Shown here one piece after another: positions 63,796 to 64,000 of a stretch of 64,000 bases of DNA. Numbering within the stretch: the first letter of the stretch is position 1; each line of letters starts with the position of its first letter. The stretch comes from Bog-756 sp963734395 (lineage in GTDB: Bacteria; Actinomycetota; Acidimicrobiia; Acidimicrobiales; RAAP-2), in the NCBI GenBank assembly GCA_963734395.1, contig CAVTGY010000004.1:62001-126000 (forward strand). The letters are read 5' to 3'. A program made the position numbers and the translations under genes. The notes beneath the pieces are model-generated. The model was not told the DNA's origin. It did no database searches and saw only the letters and a program-made list of their open reading frames with translations.

Positions 63796-64000
63796 CGGGA
63801 TCGGCGGGGGTGTCCGTGCCGGCCTGCGGTGCGGACGCCGGGGCGGTCGGAGCCGTCGCCTTCGAATTCGCCGACGGGGCGGTGGAAACGCCGTTGATCA
63901 AGGGGAACCAGCAGGCGAAGAGGTGATCGGGTGAACTGGCGGTACGGAGCGGAGGTTCGTTCTCCCGGCACTTGTCCTGAACGTACGGACAACGGGGTGC
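63774..64000 (-). CDS. oppD: Oligopeptide/dipeptide ABC transporter ATP-binding protein, C-terminal fragment (OppD/DppD-like)
   Basis: Only the oligo_HPY C-terminus is in the window: RCPYVQDKCRENEPPLRT followed by HLFACWFPLINGV. After that comes an A/P/T-rich tail. In the coding frame no stop occurs before oppF, so an indel near 63800 probably hides it; the 63774 end assumes a change into the frame with the nearest TGA. The rest of the gene lies beyond the window. Confidence 0.75.
   Translation of the reverse strand, partial: TPLSVRSGQVPGERTSAPYRQFTRSPLRLLVPLDQRRFHRPVGEFEGDGSDRPGVRTAGRHGHPRRSRCPVSSP

Overview
This is a high-GC actinobacterial chromosome segment. The gene set fits a deep-branching lineage such as Acidimicrobiia (an inference, not proven): mycothiol synthase MshD, menaquinone genes, a MptB-like polyprenol-phosphate-dependent mannosyltransferase, an ANTAR regulator beside polA-rpsA, and alaS-ruvX-mltG-aroE and his-trp orders like those of mycobacteria. 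No prophage, insertion sequence or CRISPR array is visible; this is mostly core chromosome.

Layout. 0-6.5 kb: alaS (5' end outside), ruvX, mltG, aroE, rodA and a DUF151 protein. 6.5-21.2 kb: an envelope region with a second SEDS protein, two GT87 enzymes, a MptB-like enzyme, a PIG-V-like enzyme, an unassigned multispanning protein, polyphosphate kinase, a flippase-like protein, an AI-2E-family permease and polyprenol-phosphate mannose synthase. Together these could make the Ppm donor and assemble an extracytoplasmic mannan or lipomannan. 21.4-24.8 kb: menF, menG, a MerR-type regulator and a MaoC dehydratase. 24.9-27.3 kb: VIT1-type transporter, mshD, nth. 27.6-37.9 kb: hisDCBHAF, a GroES-like gene, hisI, trpE, ygfZ and a phosphotransferase. 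37.9-42.1 kb: an AttH/DUF7064-like protein, an SDR and a two-component system. 42.2-45.7 kb: trpCFBA. 45.7-50.9 kb: an ABC1 kinase and fabF-acpP-fabG-fabD. 51-55.6 kb: accessory genes (methyltransferase, zinc-finger nucleotidyl cyclase, orphan small protein, VOC protein, degenerate D,D-carboxypeptidase) and tRNA-Leu(CAA). 55.8-64 kb: menC, a small coiled-coil protein, ANTAR regulator, polA, rpsA and oppF/oppD (oppD cut by the window end).

Two window-wide features matter to any reader. First, about twenty single-base frame breaks interrupt otherwise well-conserved genes, including the essential alaS, polA and rpsA. They are best read as sequence or assembly indels, not pseudogenes, and gene ends are given across them. 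Second, many transcription units start with a TANNNT box only 5-9 nt before the start codon and no Shine-Dalgarno sequence. This is the signature of leaderless mRNAs and helps fix several start codons.

The most unusual items are a D,D-carboxypeptidase homologue that has lost both the SxxK and KTG motifs, a FabD fused to a lysine-less biotinyl/lipoyl-like barrel, a regulator with two MerR-type DNA-binding domains whose own -10 box lies inside a perfect palindrome, and the mannosyltransferase island.
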